Shown here: in pieces, positions 41,291 to 53,574 of the stretch
Numbering within the stretch: position 1 is the first letter of the stretch
Layout: each line of letters starts with the position of its first letter
DNA from: Cristatella mucedo
Lineage: Eukaryota > Bryozoa > Phylactolaemata > Cristatellidae
NCBI GenBank assembly: GCA_009760855.2
Contig: WPIO01000169.1
Coordinates: 1 to 64,000 of the forward strand
Direction: 5' to 3'
Length of the DNA stretch: 64,000 bases
The notes under the pieces: generated by a model
Databases searched by the model: none
Seen by the model: only the letters and a program-made list of their open reading frames with translations
Told to the model about the DNA's origin: nothing
Translations under genes and position numbers: made by a program

Positions 41291-41560
41291 AATAATAACA
41301 ATAAGTACAACAATATTAATACATTTGTATAGCGCCCTCAAAAAAACTTAATCTCTTTCTAGGCACTTAACATAAGCTGCAAAGGAAGCACGGTCGAATG
41401 GTTAGTGGGAGCACGCTTAATGACAGCAAGCATAACATACTTAGAGGTGACATGCACCAGGTCAGAATGCAGTTATGGTTAGTGACAGCAGACAATGATG
41501 TCAGCATTTGTATGCACACAAAGGTGGAATTACATGGACCAATTAAATGGTGTAATAATA
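41291..41560 (-). mobile_element. LINE-A 3' tail fragment
   Basis: AATAATAATAACAATAA followed by TAGCGCCCTC...CTTAATCTCTTTCTAGGCAC, TGCTGCAAAG-like and TGACATGCACCAGGTCAGAA, the LINE-A 3' UTR read on the minus strand. Confidence 0.75.
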
Positions 41561-42830
41561 ATAATAATGCACTTGATAAAGCACCCCCAGAGAACTCGAT
41601 CTCTTTCTAGGTGCTTTACATTTGCTGCAAAGGGAAACACAATTGAATGGTGAGTAATATCATGCTTGATAAACAACATGAATAACATGGTGTGATAAAT
41701 AGAGGCGTTTTAGCTTCTTTCTAGGTGTCGTCGAATCAGGGGATGTCGTGACGTCATGTCCGGAGGTGAGTGTTCCTGGCTTTTCGAACATGACACCTAG
41801 ATTTCATGCAGATTCAACAGGTGATATGCTGGCAGAGCCGATTTAAAATTTCTGAATCGCACTTAGTTTTCCCACAACAACTGGGTTCGTTTTATCATCA
41901 TTTAATTTAAGAAAGTTTGCTGCCATCCATGTGCAGATGTCAGCAATTCATGTATCAAAGGAATTAAAAGAGTCTGTCGTGCTGAAGTGCTTGGAGGGAT
42001 CGAAGCAAAGGTGCAACTGAGTGCTATCTTCATAGAATGAAAGTCTGGGCTGAAAGGCTCAATTTTGCATGGCGATCACATCGGCATCGAGGGAGAGTAC
42101 AAACTGGAAAGAGGAGCAGACCGAGCACGGAGCCCTGAGGTACCCCATACTTAAGGTACTCCTCGGATTATCTTTTTTGATTTACATCCATAAATCAAAA
42201 ATCAAGTTAAACAAGGAGACAGACTTTAGCCAAGTCTGAATTCCTAATCAGGTCGTTATAGGCCGTAAGCAAAGCTGACTCTGTGGAGTGATTAGCTCCA
42301 AACCAGACTGGAACTTGTCGGCCAGGCTTAACGTTTTCATGTAAGAGTTCAGCTGATCTGCCGCATCTCACTCCGGTGTCTTTGATAGCAACGGTAGTAG
42401 TTAAAATGGGTGGAGGCTGCTCAAGTTTTCTTGGTCCAGTGCCGCTTTCCTTATTAAGGGCCTAACTAGAGCGCTTTTAAACGGGGCAAGGACACGGCCT
42501 GAGACTGAGGTCATATTTATTGAGTTAGTTATGCATGACAGTAGCAGATATGTGCACCGTAGCACTGGAACAGCGGGTATAGGATCGAGTGGACTAGTAG
42601 TCTTCTTTGTTTGGGAAGTGAATTTCAGATTAAGGTCAATCGTGGCCTCCTTGAATGTAGACATTGAGACGCTTCGCCGAATTGAGAGATGGGAATCCTG
42701 TGGGGCTGTTACTGAGGGGCAGGAGTCCAGAAGAGATAGCAGTGCATGTTGTGCAGGCTTCAACATGCAGTGCATGTTGAAGCAACATATGCGAAGTAGT
42801 ACATTATCTCTCCTGTTCTTAAAATAACAC
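41561..42830 (-). pseudogene. LINE-A copy, degenerate
   Basis: Starts with the AATAATAATAATGCACTTGA tail and runs back through C-terminal and RT-flanking segments. A minus-strand frame (42401-42775) reads TSQTKKTTSPLDPIPAVPVL and LIRKAALDQENLSSL, the segment preceding the RT (compare SPLDPIPTVLLLRCID in other copies). The central RT is largely deleted. Confidence 0.75.
42757..42783. repeat. perfect 13-bp inverted repeat, 1-bp centre
   Basis: GCTTCAACATGCA-G-TGCATGTTGAAGC within the LINE-A remnant; the other LINE-A copies lack this arrangement. Confidence 0.85.
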
Positions 42831-43154
42831 TCATCTTAACTAGAATATCGTCAAGACAAGTGATATGCGACGTCAGTTGGGGCGAGCTCCATGCTTTTCG
42901 GCACACGAATAGCAGCTACGGTCTCTTCAAAGAGGTGATTTGAGGAAAGACGCTGCCATCGGCCTGCAGATTTCGGCATTATACTCCATACGAGACATGA
43001 AATCGGTCATAATAGTGAAAGGCAGCGACTGATTGAAGCACGAATACTTCTCTGTTTCACTTGTAAAAAAAATGGAAGCCTAGTGTGACCATCCTTTTGG
43101 AGTGCCTCTAGACACGCCCAAGCATCACTTGCAAGTTATAAAACTGAGCTACGT
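42831..43154. other. no recognised gene
   Basis: No named feature. Possibly decayed LINE 5' material. Confidence 0.3.
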
Positions 43155-43255
43155 CCTACTTTTGTGAGAGATTTAATAGCAGCTGTAAAGCGCCTAGAAA
43201 GAGTTTTGAGTTCTACGAGGGCGCTTTATCAAGTGTATTATTATTGTTATTATTA
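43155..43255 (+). mobile_element. LINE-A 3' tail
   Basis: TGTAAAGCGCCTAGAAAGAG, GAGGGCGCTTTATCAAGTGT and (ATT)n. Confidence 0.8.
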
Positions 43256-44000
43256 AGAGTGTAAGTGGCTGTCGGTCATCTGGTTAGTCCTTAATGTATG
43301 GGATTCCTTATGGTTCGATCATAGGCCCGCTTCTTTTTACTACCTTTACACGCCCTGCCGGCCGATGTCATCTTCAAACACAATCTCCGCTTTTGTCTCT
43401 GCACTAGTTCGACTGATCTCTGCGTATCCTTTAATCTTTATCAGCAGTACTTTGCACCGTTGTGACACAATTCTCTTGCAGTGTGCATTGACATGCAAGC
43501 GCTGGTTTGGGCCAGTGGTTAAGGTGCTCGCCCCGACCAAGGTCTGACCGAGGTCGTGGGCTCGAGCCCCGTGGCACACGTGAAGCGCCTGAATAAAGAT
43601 TAAGTAATGGGACTATACAAATGAATTGTAATGTTATATTATTGACGCGACGTTCGCACTCAGATGCTCCACTAACTTTGTGCGACTTAATTACGATGCG
43701 ACCGACCTAATATTGTACGGAAAAGCAGTCACCATCAAGTGTGAAGATCTCAATCTCAAGATTGGTTCATTATTGGCACAATTTCCGTGACGTCTGCCCG
43801 TAATCTGGGCGTGCTGTTCAAAGAACGACTTGTCATTGGCTGAGCCACACAGCCTCCACTGTCATGTCGGTCTACTTTCAGCTGAAATAAATTACGGGCC
43901 TGAAATGACAAGATTTGAATAACTGAACACAACCAGTCGAGGGTTGCACGGGGAGCTACAGGACTCGATCAGATAGCACGCAATCGTCTATGTCTTCAGG
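43256..44000 (+). pseudogene. LINE-A fragment with a SINE-A inside
   Basis: 43310-43370 reads YGSIIGPLLFTTFT, like the RT motif GS-LGPLLFTIYTLPL. 43740-43890 matches ARNLGV-F---L--SATVMSAYF with stops. The stretch 43499-43632 is a SINE-A. Confidence 0.65.
43499..43632 (+). mobile_element. SINE-A copy
   Basis: GGGCCAGTGGTTAAGGTGCT, CGACCAAGGTCTGACCGAGG, B-box GGGCTCGAGCCCC, ACGTGAAGCGCCTGAATAAA. The GTTCTCTTGGGGCGC part of the tail is largely lost, ending ACTATACAAATGAATTGTAA. Confidence 0.85.
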
Positions 44001-44394
44001 TTTTGCTTTCCAGAATGATGCCCCATTCAAAGAAATTAAGAGCTCTATCTAAGAAGACAGTAGGAAAAATTTTTGTTTTTGTTTTTACGCCTTTCAATAG
44101 CACAATTAGGTTATAGTTACAATCACAAGTGCTTATGATGAATTTTAGCCCTCAAAAACCTAAAAAAATTCCTTTGCAAACGATGGCCACATCTCCCTGA
44201 AATCCGATTTAAACTCTGACATTATTTGCTTTAAAGTTGTAGGTCTTTATAGCAAGCAGTATTAATCTGCCCGATATAAAGTAGAAGCTACCGGTATCAA
44301 GCCATGCAAGTAAGTAAATCATGTCTCTAAACTATGGAATCAGCGTAGAGTGAAATAACTAATGACACACCCCAGGGTTAACTCTCAGTTTAAA
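44001..44394. other. no recognised gene
   Basis: AT-richer spacer; nothing recognised. Confidence 0.3.
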
Positions 44395-44500
44395 AGGTTG
44401 GAGTGCTGTAGGAGACAATTCTTTATTCCCCATTGCAAGCGGTGGTAATGGCTGCTAAGGCTTTTCTGTCGCAATTTAAAACGAGGCTGTTTGATCAGCC
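44395..44500 (+). mobile_element. SINE-B 3' half, degenerate
   Basis: CATTGCAAGCGGTGGTAATG, GCTTTTCTGTCGCAATTTAA and GAGGCTGTTTG correspond to the SINE-B body and tail (compare 62440-62512). Confidence 0.6.
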
Positions 44501-44584
44501 TTTGACCTTTACTTCTATTTGCTTTTCGTTTCACTCTTTCTCTTCAGAGAGCACCTAGCTGCAAGTACAGTCTATTCGAGAATG

Positions 44585-46540
44585 ATCATAATAATATAAT
44601 AATAATTCACTTGATAAAGCATCCTCAGAGAACTTAATCTCTCTCTAGGCGCTTCACATTTGCTGCAAAGGGAAATGCAATTGAATGGTAAGTAAAATCA
44701 TGCTTGAAAAACAAACAAAATGAATAGCATGGTTAGGGGTGACATGCACAGGGTCAGCATGCAAATATGGTTAGTGGCAGCATGCACAGTGTCAGCACGC
44801 ATACGCACATCAAGGACGAATCACAGGGACCCACTAAATGCTGTCCTAAATAGGTGTGTTTTTAAGTTCCTTTTAAATGTGGTCAGGTCAGGGGATGTTC
44901 TGACGCAGTTCGGGAGGGAGTTCCAGGCTTTGGGAGCATATGAACTAAATGCACGGTCTCCAAAGGATTTGAGGTTTGTACGAGGTATTTGTAGACTTCT
45001 GGATTTCGAAAAGCAGGTGGTACGATGCTTGGCCTGATGGGGGAGTATGTCGGAGAGATAGGCTGGAGCCAAAGAATGAAGTGACCTAAAAGTGAGCGAC
45101 AAAACCTTGAAGTCAATCCGTTGCTTGACTGGTAGCCAGTGCAGGTCTTCAAGAAGTGGAGTGATGTGGCAACTGCGACGCTCACGACAGACAAGCCTAG
45201 CTGCAGAGTTTTGCACCAGCTGCAATCGCCTGATCGCATATGCCGGTAGGCCAGTAAGCAGTGAGTTGCAGAAGTTGAGATGGGATGTCACGAATGCATG
45301 AACCGACTTGGACGTGGTATCCTTATCTAAACAAGCCCGAATTTTAGCAATGTTACGAAGCTGAAAATTGGCAGATTTGCCTGTGGAGTTGATATGGTCG
45401 TCTAACGAGAGATCGCTTTGGAATATGACACCTAGATTGATTCAACTGGAGATATGCTGGCAGAGCCAATTTTGAGCGTCGGCCTTTCCAATTTCTGAAT
45501 CACACTGGGTTTGCCCATAACTAGTAAGTTAGTTTTGTCATCGTTTAGTTTTAGATAATTTGCTGCCATCCATGTGCGGATGTCATCAATACATGCAGCA
45601 AGTGAGTTGAGAGAATTTGAGGTGCTCGAAGGCTGGGAGGAATCAAAGTTAAGGTACAACTGAGTGCCATTCGCATAGAAGTGAAAGCCTAGATTGTGCT
45701 TAGCAATCACAACGGCAAGAGGGAGAGCATAAACCGTGAAAAGAATCGGACCTAGCAAGGATCCCTGAGTTACCCCATATTTGAGAGGTGCCTCGGATTA
45801 TCTTTGTCCATTCACGTCAATACTCTGGAGCCTTCCATTGAAATAGGACCGGAACCATTGCAGAGCAGTGCCAGTGATGCCCAGGCGAGATGAGAGGCGT
45901 TCTAAAAGAACTTTGTGATCGATGGTGTCAAAAGCTTCCGAAAGATCGAGCAAAACAAGTAGAGACACTCTACCCATGTCTGCATTCCTAAGTAGGTCGT
46001 TGTATACCCTAAGCATTGCTGACTCTGTGGAGTGATTAGCTCTAAAGCCAGACTGGAACTTACTAGCAAGGTGTGAGGTTTCGATATATGAGTTCAGCTG
46101 GTCCGCCACGACCCGTTCCAGTGTCTTTGATAGGAATGGTAGAAGGGAGACTGGGCGGTAGTTGCTCAAGTTCTTTTGGTCTAGTGTCGATTTCTTGCTG
46201 GGACATGAGCTGAGGCTAATGACATATTAATGATGTTAGTTATGCATGGCAGCAGCAGATCAATGCAACGTAGGAGCAGGACAGTGGGAATAGGGTCCAG
46301 AGGACTTGTTGTCTTCTTTGATTGAGATACGAGCTTCAGGACTAGATCACTAGTGACCTGCTTAAATGTAGACATTGAGGTGCAGCCAGGAATCGGGGTA
46401 CAGCATTCTAGTGGAGATGTTGTCATCGCAGGGATGGATTCCCTGATCTTGTCTATCTTCTGCACAAAGAATCGATCGGTCGAAGAGAGAAGCGATCGGC
46501 TAGATCATCACTAGGATCATCAGGTAAGGAGCTGAAATAA
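44585..46540 (-). pseudogene. LINE-A, best-preserved L2-type copy (RT to 3' end)
   Basis: Read on the minus strand: the pre-RT segment (SPLDPIPTVLLLRCIDLLLP), RT blocks ([98 protein letters not shown]), the catalytic block, then LSSYAPKAWNSLP and TFKRNLKTHLFRTAFSGSL at the C terminus. A 3' UTR of about 230 bp ends in GCGCCTAGAGAGAG...(ATT)n. The catalytic YADD reads YANG and frames are broken between blocks, so it is dead. The order and the AGCGCC/GGGCGCT tail indicate the L2 clade. 5'-truncated, no endonuclease. Confidence 0.85.
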
Positions 46541-47517
46541 CCTGGCCAGCAGCCCTCTCAATCGGATTTCTGATAATACCTTAATCTGATGCTCAGTCGT
46601 AATTTAACCGATCGAGCTTGCATAGAGGCCGCCCCAGGTTCCAGAAGGCAGCAGCAGGCAGTAGTGCAGGCTGCTCGGGGTCAGGGTCACAGGTCAGGCA
46701 CTCGGGTAAGAACGCTCGGTATATGAGCCTGTCTGGCATATCAGTATGGTGAAATTTTACCATTTTTTGTAAACGTCAAGTTTCGGGATGTCGTGATATC
46801 AGACAATAGCGATTTACAGGTTTTGGGAGCATACGAGCTGGCAGCGAGGTATCCAAAGGATTTGAGTTTGGTTAGAGGCTGAGCTAAACGGCTCGAGTCT
46901 GAGGGGCCGATGCAACTGTGCGTAACTGCGGGTAGCTGAGGCACTAGTATTTCATATTTCATGTAATATTATATTAAATATACATTATAATATAATGTAT
47001 TATTAGCTCATATTTCATTTTGTCATTCATATTACAGATGAGCGTACCAGAGCAGCAGGAGAACGAAGGAACCAAACATCCGAGTCGTGTGCCAGGATCC
47101 AGGAGCCACAGCCCTGCTGCTGCTGCTTCTTCCACTTTGTAGGGAGCCGTCGTTGTTTCACCCTTTCCTTAACCTATACTAAGCGGAAGGTCGAGCTACT
47201 CCTGCTTTCGCCAATTCTTTCCCTCGGATCTAGCCGGGAACGCCCGACAGGCTCGGCTCCTAGTTCGGCTGAGTCGCTGAGTTTCGGCCCATCCCTCTCC
47301 GAGTCGTCCTCTCGACAAGCTCTGGGCGCGCTGTGAATAGCGACACTCACCTAGCGGTTTTCCGACTCGCTTGCTTCTAGGCTAGTTCGATTACATCGAC
47401 GCACGCATTCCTGAAAGGCGGATATGCGCATGCGTGCTGAGGGGCAACTCGCGTCGACCTGATTACGCGAGGGGAATGCTAGGGATTGAATTATTAGCGC
47501 CTCTGAGCGGGTTAAAG
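46541..47517. other. mostly unassigned; small LINE-A C-terminal remnant
   Basis: 46740-46930 (minus) reads KLKSFGYLAASSYAPKT, a decayed copy of the LINE-A C terminus. The rest, to 47517, shows no recognised feature. Confidence 0.45.
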
Positions 47518-47680
47518 TTTAAGGTTAGCTAATTCAACAGCGTCCTTTTTATAGCGGCAGAAGAGCCGCTATCATCGCTGCAATTGCACGCTGTGCAATG
47601 AAGAATCGCCCGCTGCAGGACCCAAACCTGCGCGTGGAGGAGGAGCGTGGGGACCACTCACTCAGCACCTTGGCCAAGAG
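47518..47680 (-). mobile_element. SINE-B copy, 5' end replaced by a hairpin
   Basis: On the minus strand: CAGGTTTGGGTCCTGCAGCG (degenerate B-box), GGGCGATTCTTCATTG, AGCGGCTCTTCTGCCGCTAT and the GCTGTTGAATTAGC end. The tRNA-like 5' part runs into the fold-back at 47650-47704. Confidence 0.65.
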
Positions 47681-47704
47681 CCAAGGTGCTGAGTGAGTGG
47701 TCCC
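47650..47704. repeat. perfect 25-bp inverted repeat, 5-bp loop
   Basis: Arms 47650-47674 and 47680-47704 (GGGACCACTCACTCAGCACC...) are exact reverse complements with loop CAAGA. The longest perfect hairpin seen in the window. Confidence 0.95.
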
Positions 47705-47957
47705 GGGTCAGTCGACCTGTAAAGAAGACACCCAACTAGACCGATGTTCGATCTCACCGAGTTTGTGACCACTTGATTTTTTTCGAGCCGCCGCACTTCT
47801 GTCTGTGTATGTGTCCACGTGAATGTATGTGTCCACGTGAATTGTCCTTGGTGAGCTATGCATACTGCCAGCCTGCATTTTATCATCAAACAGTTTCACC
47901 TGCTTTGTTTATAGCAAATTAACTCCCTAGTGGAACTCGCTGTCACTTTGAGTTTTG
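47705..47957. other. no recognised gene
   Basis: Contains a direct repeat of GAATGTATGTGTCCACGTGAAT-type sequence at about 47800-47845; nothing else. Confidence 0.3.
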
Positions 47958-48532
47958 AGCCGTTATGTAATGCATCTCCGTCTGTAACTCCGTGAAGCCA
48001 TAAAGACTATGTGGCTGTTACGCAAAGAGTTTTGTGTAGCGAACTCACAGCCTAAGCGGCTTTCGGTACGCATTCGGTAGCCAACAGACTTCGTCTCACA
48101 CAACAAAGAGAAACTGGGAATTACAGCAGAGTCAGGAGAGCAGTTGAGGTAGTGAGTAGCATGGAAGTAGCACCTCAGGACCGCTGAAAAAGATGCGCTG
48201 CAGGAGAGTAGTTGTCGTTGCATAAGAATTGTGGAAGCGAGTTCCACAGTCTAGGACCTGCAGAGCTAAAGCTTCTTTCGCCAACGGTCTTTAAGCGGAG
48301 GAATGGAACAGCTAATTTATTGTCCATACAGGACCTGCAGGCGCGAAGAGGCTGAAACTTGTGCAGCGGTTCAGCTAGGTACGAAGGAGCCAAGCCGTGG
48401 CGGGCCTTGAGGGTCAGCGTAAGAACTTTGCTCTGTATCCGTTGCTCAACCGGCATCCATCCTAGCTCTTTTAGTAAAGGAGACACGTGCTCGAACCTCT
48501 GAGACTTGAAGACCAGCCTTGCAGCCATATGA
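47958..48532 (-). pseudogene. LINE-B 3' region
   Basis: Minus-strand blocks MPVEQRIQSKVLTLTLKARH, LAVPFLRLKTVGERSFSSAG, SLPQFLCNDNYSP, a frameshift, then FSLLCETKSVGYRMRTESR. The tail starts TTATGTAATGCATCTCCGTC at 47964. Confidence 0.8.
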
Positions 48533-48544
48533 GCGTGAAATCAA

Positions 48545-48920
48545 AATTTCAAGCCAGTCTTAGTTCGTATGCTCCCAAAGCCTGGAACTCCCTTCCGACC
48601 TGCGTCAGAACATCCCCTGACCTGACCACATTTAAAAGGAACTTTAAAAGACACCTTTTTAGGACAGCATTTAGTGGGTCCCTGTGATTCGTCCTTGATG
48701 TGCGTATGCGTGCTGACACTGTGCATGCTGCCACTAACCATATTTGCATGCTGACCCTGTGCATGTCACCCCTAACCATATTATTCATTTTGTTTGCTTT
48801 TCAAGCATGATTTCACTTACCATTCAATTGCATTTCCCTTTGCAGCAAATGTAAAGCGCCTAGAAAGAGATCAAGTTCTCTGAGGGCGCTTTATCAAGTG
48901 CATTATTATTATTATTAAAC
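48545..48920 (+). pseudogene. LINE-A 3' end
   Basis: SSYAPKAWNSLPTCVRTSPD then FKRHLFRTAFSGSL and stop, the complete 3' UTR with TGCGTGCTGACACTGTGCAT repeats, and the AAAGCGCCTAGAAAGAGATC...(ATT)n tail. It abuts the LINE-B copy on the opposite strand. Confidence 0.85.
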
Positions 48921-50006
48921 ATTCTAAAAGACGACCCCTACCTAAATGCAGCGAAGTCAAGCTCGGTTAGCCTTTATGACGCACAGAGAGCTACTGGTGC
49001 TCCAACTTTCTCGCTCCAAGGGCTGACAAATTGTCGCCTGCAGACAACAAGAGAATGTGCTGTCCGTGCATTGAATACATTCTCGCCGCGGATGCGAAGT
49101 GGTTTCAGCTCTGGTATGAACGGTACGTCACTCGGCAGTCATGCATTCCCGCTGCACACGCTCTCCGCTCCCTGCGGAAGCTTTCGAAGCTGCTTTCACA
49201 GTCGCTGCAGCTGAGGTCGGCTGCTTGAGGCGTGGCAGACGTCAGCGCCGCTCAAGCTCTCGAGCGCCGAGCTCGTCCTGGCAAGAGGCAGCTTCTACTT
49301 TACATAGACATACATACACTTTTCGAGCAGCCGCTTCGTGCGCTCGCGTGCACCGACAGACGACCGCTGCTCTCTCTCTCCTCCAGCCGGTCGTTCGGCC
49401 GGCTCAAAGATAGCTTCCAAGTCCTTCTAAGCCGGATGCCGCCTCCCTTGAGAAGGTGGCCCGGCGGAAGACTCCACCCCCGCGCACCGACCGGAGCGAG
49501 GCTGCGGCGGCGGCACATCTGCAGCAGGACACCTTCCCACGATTTCCTCCAATGGCTAGGTCCAGTCTGACCCCGCATGTGACCTAATCCGGGCTGAACA
49601 GCCAGACGAATGCGAGGCTGGCGATTTCCGGCGGGCGCGGCCATCGCACGTGGCGCTCGTGCAGCCCCCAACCCTCTCCTCCTCCTCCCTACGTCGATGA
49701 GTTCGAGGATCAATGGCGGGGCCGCACTGGCTCCAAGGCAGGCTACTGTAAATTGTCGAAAGCGGGCGCGAGGCGGTCTCCGTAGAGCTCTCGCAGCAGC
49801 CGCCAATCGGCGAGGCTCGCGTGGGACTTCCGTGCGGCTTCCGCGAGCCTACTTAGCTGCTACCTAGCGTGAGGCGAGTCCGTCCCGTCGCTATATTCGC
49901 GGCTCGTCGACGAAGCGTCGGCCGCGAAGGCTGCAGCGCTTGAGCTCTACGGTCGAAGATGGCGAGACGGATCGGCCGAGCACCAGGCATGGCGGGAGGC
50001 GCGTAT
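48921..50006. other. CpG-rich unassigned DNA downstream of the receptor gene
   Basis: Several GC-driven open frames overlap on both strands; none resembles a known family. Confidence 0.3.
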
Positions 50007-50007
50007 T

Positions 50008-50165
<158 letters not shown>

Positions 50166-50303
50166 TCATGCAAGCCCGTAGGCCGTAGCCGCCCAAGGAA
50201 AGAAGGTGCCTTCCGCGACTCGATAGCCGCACGGTGCGAGCGGGCAATGCAGAGCGGCAGCCGAGGTGGCGGCCGCTGGCGACGGCCATTCATGGCGGCC
50301 TCG

Positions 50304-51193
50304 CTAGTCGCCGCCGCGCGCCCGCAGGTCGGTCTGGGCGACCGGCGTGAGCACGAGGAGAGCCACAGTCACGGTCGCCGTAAACGTGCAGAAGACGCAG
50401 AAGAAGAGACGATCAAGCACGGCCGCAAACATGATCCACTCGGCGCGATGCAGGCGCGCCCTCGACGCCGCCTCGGCCTGTCGACGCACGCCGCCGATCC
50501 AGACGTCGTCTCCTTTCTCTGCTGCTTCGTCCTTTGCCAGCCAACGACGGGTGCCGGCGTCGGACGCGGCCGCAAAGTCGTCGCCGCCGCCGCCGCCGTT
50601 GAAGCAGCAGCAGCAGCCGATGCTGCAGTGCACTCGGCCCAGCGAAAATGCTCTTTGGCGAACCGCCGCCGCCGACGTCGCCGCCGCGTGGCTAGAGAAC
50701 TGGCTTCCTCCTCCTACTCCTCCTCTTCTGACGCTGCCGAAGCAGTGGCGCTTCGCGTCGTGTCCTCCGCTGCACGTGAAGCTACTGGCGCGGCGGCGCG
50801 GCTCGGCGGCGCTGGGGCCGCGAGACCCCGCCGCTGCGGCAGCCAGCAGTCGGGCGACGCCCGTCAGAACGAGGCAGCACCAGGATGGCTCGGCTATCGA
50901 TGTACGCGAGGCTCCGCCGCGCCTCGCGACGCTTAGAAGCGAGGCGGCGACGTCGCCCAGCGGGTCGGCGTCGCCGCCGGCGGCGGCGCCGGATGGAGCG
51001 AGGATCGACTCGGCCAGCTCCTTGCGAACCATGTCGCGCATGCGCAGCAGCGCTGCGAGTCGCCGAAGGGCGAGGCAGCGAAGCCAGGCCGGCATGCGGT
51101 GCTGCAGCGGGCCCACGTGGTGCACCTGCAGCACCGCTATATTGACGACAATTGAGAACGACGTGGTCGACATGGTCACTGTCAGGTAGACAC
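50304..51193 (-). CDS. nAChR subunit terminal exon (M3, loop, M4)
   Basis: Acceptor CGCCAG|GTGTCTAC, phase 1 entry (G|GT). Encodes GVYLTVTMSTTSFSIVVNIA (M3), LQVHHVGPLQHRMPAWLRCL, about 180 residues of cytoplasmic loop with Ala, Gly and Cys runs (CCCCF, GGGGGDD), then M4 and a short tail ending LRARGGD. Confidence 0.88.
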
Positions 51194-51381
51194 CTGGCGA
51201 ACGAACAAACGACGGCGTTGCGAGCTGCCGGACACTTGTCGCTGACAGGCAACAACCAAATGAGAATACGAACGTAAATTAGCGTCGCATGGCTAGAAAC
51301 GCCGACGCTCTGGCGCCTCGGCATGGAGTGCAAGCGCTTGACGCTGTCTTGGCGAAACTGCTGCTACTGCCTCTCTCTCTC

Positions 51382-51419
<38 letters not shown>

Positions 51420-51423
51420 GCTG

Positions 51424-51502
<79 letters not shown>

Positions 51503-53511
51503 CTCTCTCTCTGTCTCTTTCTCTCTGTCTCTCTTTATCTCATATTATATGTAGTTGTGACACAAATTAGATTCCCATTAAAGCGTAGGCATCTACTAGG
51601 ATTTTTTCTGCACAGACTCGTGCTCTTTATTTTTAATTTTTTTAAATTTAACTTCCGTATCTTAATTTCTATTTAAATTTTTTCTTTTAGCTTACTAACA
51701 AACTCAAGTCCTTTAAATTCAGTGCCTTCAGCCTCTTATTACGGACTGAATCTGAGCCTAAGCACATAATAATTTGCGTAAGTCAACTCGTGGCAGCGGC
51801 CAATCGCAGCAACTGCGGATGAGGAGGAGGAACGCGAGGGAACCGAGAGAACTAGAAGTTTGGACTGAGGGCGGAGGGCGGAGGTGAACTTCGATATGAG
51901 GTCAGCTGGACGTGGCTCGCAGGTGCACGTTAAGGCAGAGCTTGGAAATACGGATACACGTGACGGTTGGTCCAGCGGGCATGTAAACAGCGGAGGTGGA
52001 CTCGTCGATTTTGCCAAACTTCCCCTCCGACTGCGCAGGCTCCGAGCCGGTGCCTGCGCGTGGAGCCGCCGGCCTCTAGAGCACTGCACGAAGCTGTCGC
52101 GGTCGCTCCCAGCTGTCGCGAGCGCCGGCGAGCTCTCACCTAGCAGAGGCAGGAACTCGGACGTCTTGGGCATGCTCTCTGCGACGAGCAGCATGAAGAC
52201 GGAGAAGGCGAGCAGGACGGTGATGCCAAGCGTGACCTTCTCGCCCGACTCGGGCGGCAGCAGGAACGTCATCACGCTGAGTATGGCGAGCCACAGGCAA
52301 GGGCAGATGATGTTGAACAGGTAGTAGACGACCCGCCTCCGGATGACGATGGTGAACGTCACGTCAGGGTACGGCTCGGCGAAGAGCGCGTATTGGCGGA
52401 CGTTTCGAGCCACGCCGACGTCCGCCAGGCGCCACTCGCCATTCTCCACGTAGTTGGTCAGGTCGACGGCGTCGCTGCGGTTTCGCAGGTCCACCTGCTG
52501 GCCGTCGTACATCCACGAGCCGAACTTGAGGTGGCAGCGCTGCGCATCGAACGGGAAGTACGTGACGTCGATCTTGCACAGGCTGCGGAACTTGGCCGGC
52601 GGCGGCCAGCGTACGAGGCCGGTATGCGACACGACCGCCTTGCTGCGCAGGCCGCCTTCGCCGTAGTCGTCGGCGTTGTTGTACAGCACGACGTCGGGCA
52701 GCCAGAGGGCGTCGCACGGCAGCCGGACGCTCAGCTGTCCGTTGAACCTGTCCGGCTCCCAAACGAGACGCTCGTCGGTCCACTCCTGCGGCGGTACGCA
52801 TGCGCGCGAGGGATGGGAGCGAGCGAGCGACTAGCGGCCGCCGACGAGCGGCCCGCTGGCTTGCCCTGCGCCCGGCGGCAGCGGCGGCGTAGGATGCTTC
52901 CTGTACAGCAAATGTAAAGTGCCCAGAAAAAGATTGAGTTCTCTGGATAATAAATGTAACATAATAGTATTGCAATATAGTATAATACATTATAATATAT
53001 ACTCCCCCATCAGGCCAAGCATCGTATCATCCGCTTTTCGGAATCCAACAGTCTACCAATACCACGTACAAACCTCAAATTCTTTCGAGACCGTGCATTT
53101 AGTTCATATGCTCCCAAAGCCTGGAACTCCCTCCCGACTTGCGTCAGAACATCGCCTGACTTGACGACATTTAAAAGGAACTTAAAAACTCACCTATTTA
53201 GGACAGCATTTAGTGGGTCCCTCTGATTTGTCCTTCACGTGCTTATGCGTGCTGACACTGTGCATGCTGCCACTAACCGCATTTGCATGCTGACCCTGTG
53301 CATGTCACCCATAACCAAGTTATTCATGTTGTTTGTTTATCAAGCATGATATTACTCACCATTCAATTGCATTTCCATTTGCAGCAAATGTAAAGCACCT
53401 AGAAAGAGATTTAGTTCTCTGAGGCCGCTTTATCAAGTGCATTATTTTTATTATTTTATTTATTAATATATATATATATATATAGTATATATATATGTAT
53501 AATATATATGT

Positions 53512-53574
<63 letters not shown>

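Noticed and set aside
50347-51189. 280-codon + strand open frame
   Set aside because: It is the antisense shadow of the receptor terminal exon, which has clear M3 and M4 on the minus strand.
51884-52917. + strand open frames over the receptor ligand-binding exon
   Set aside because: Antisense of a clearly recognised exon; no independent similarity.
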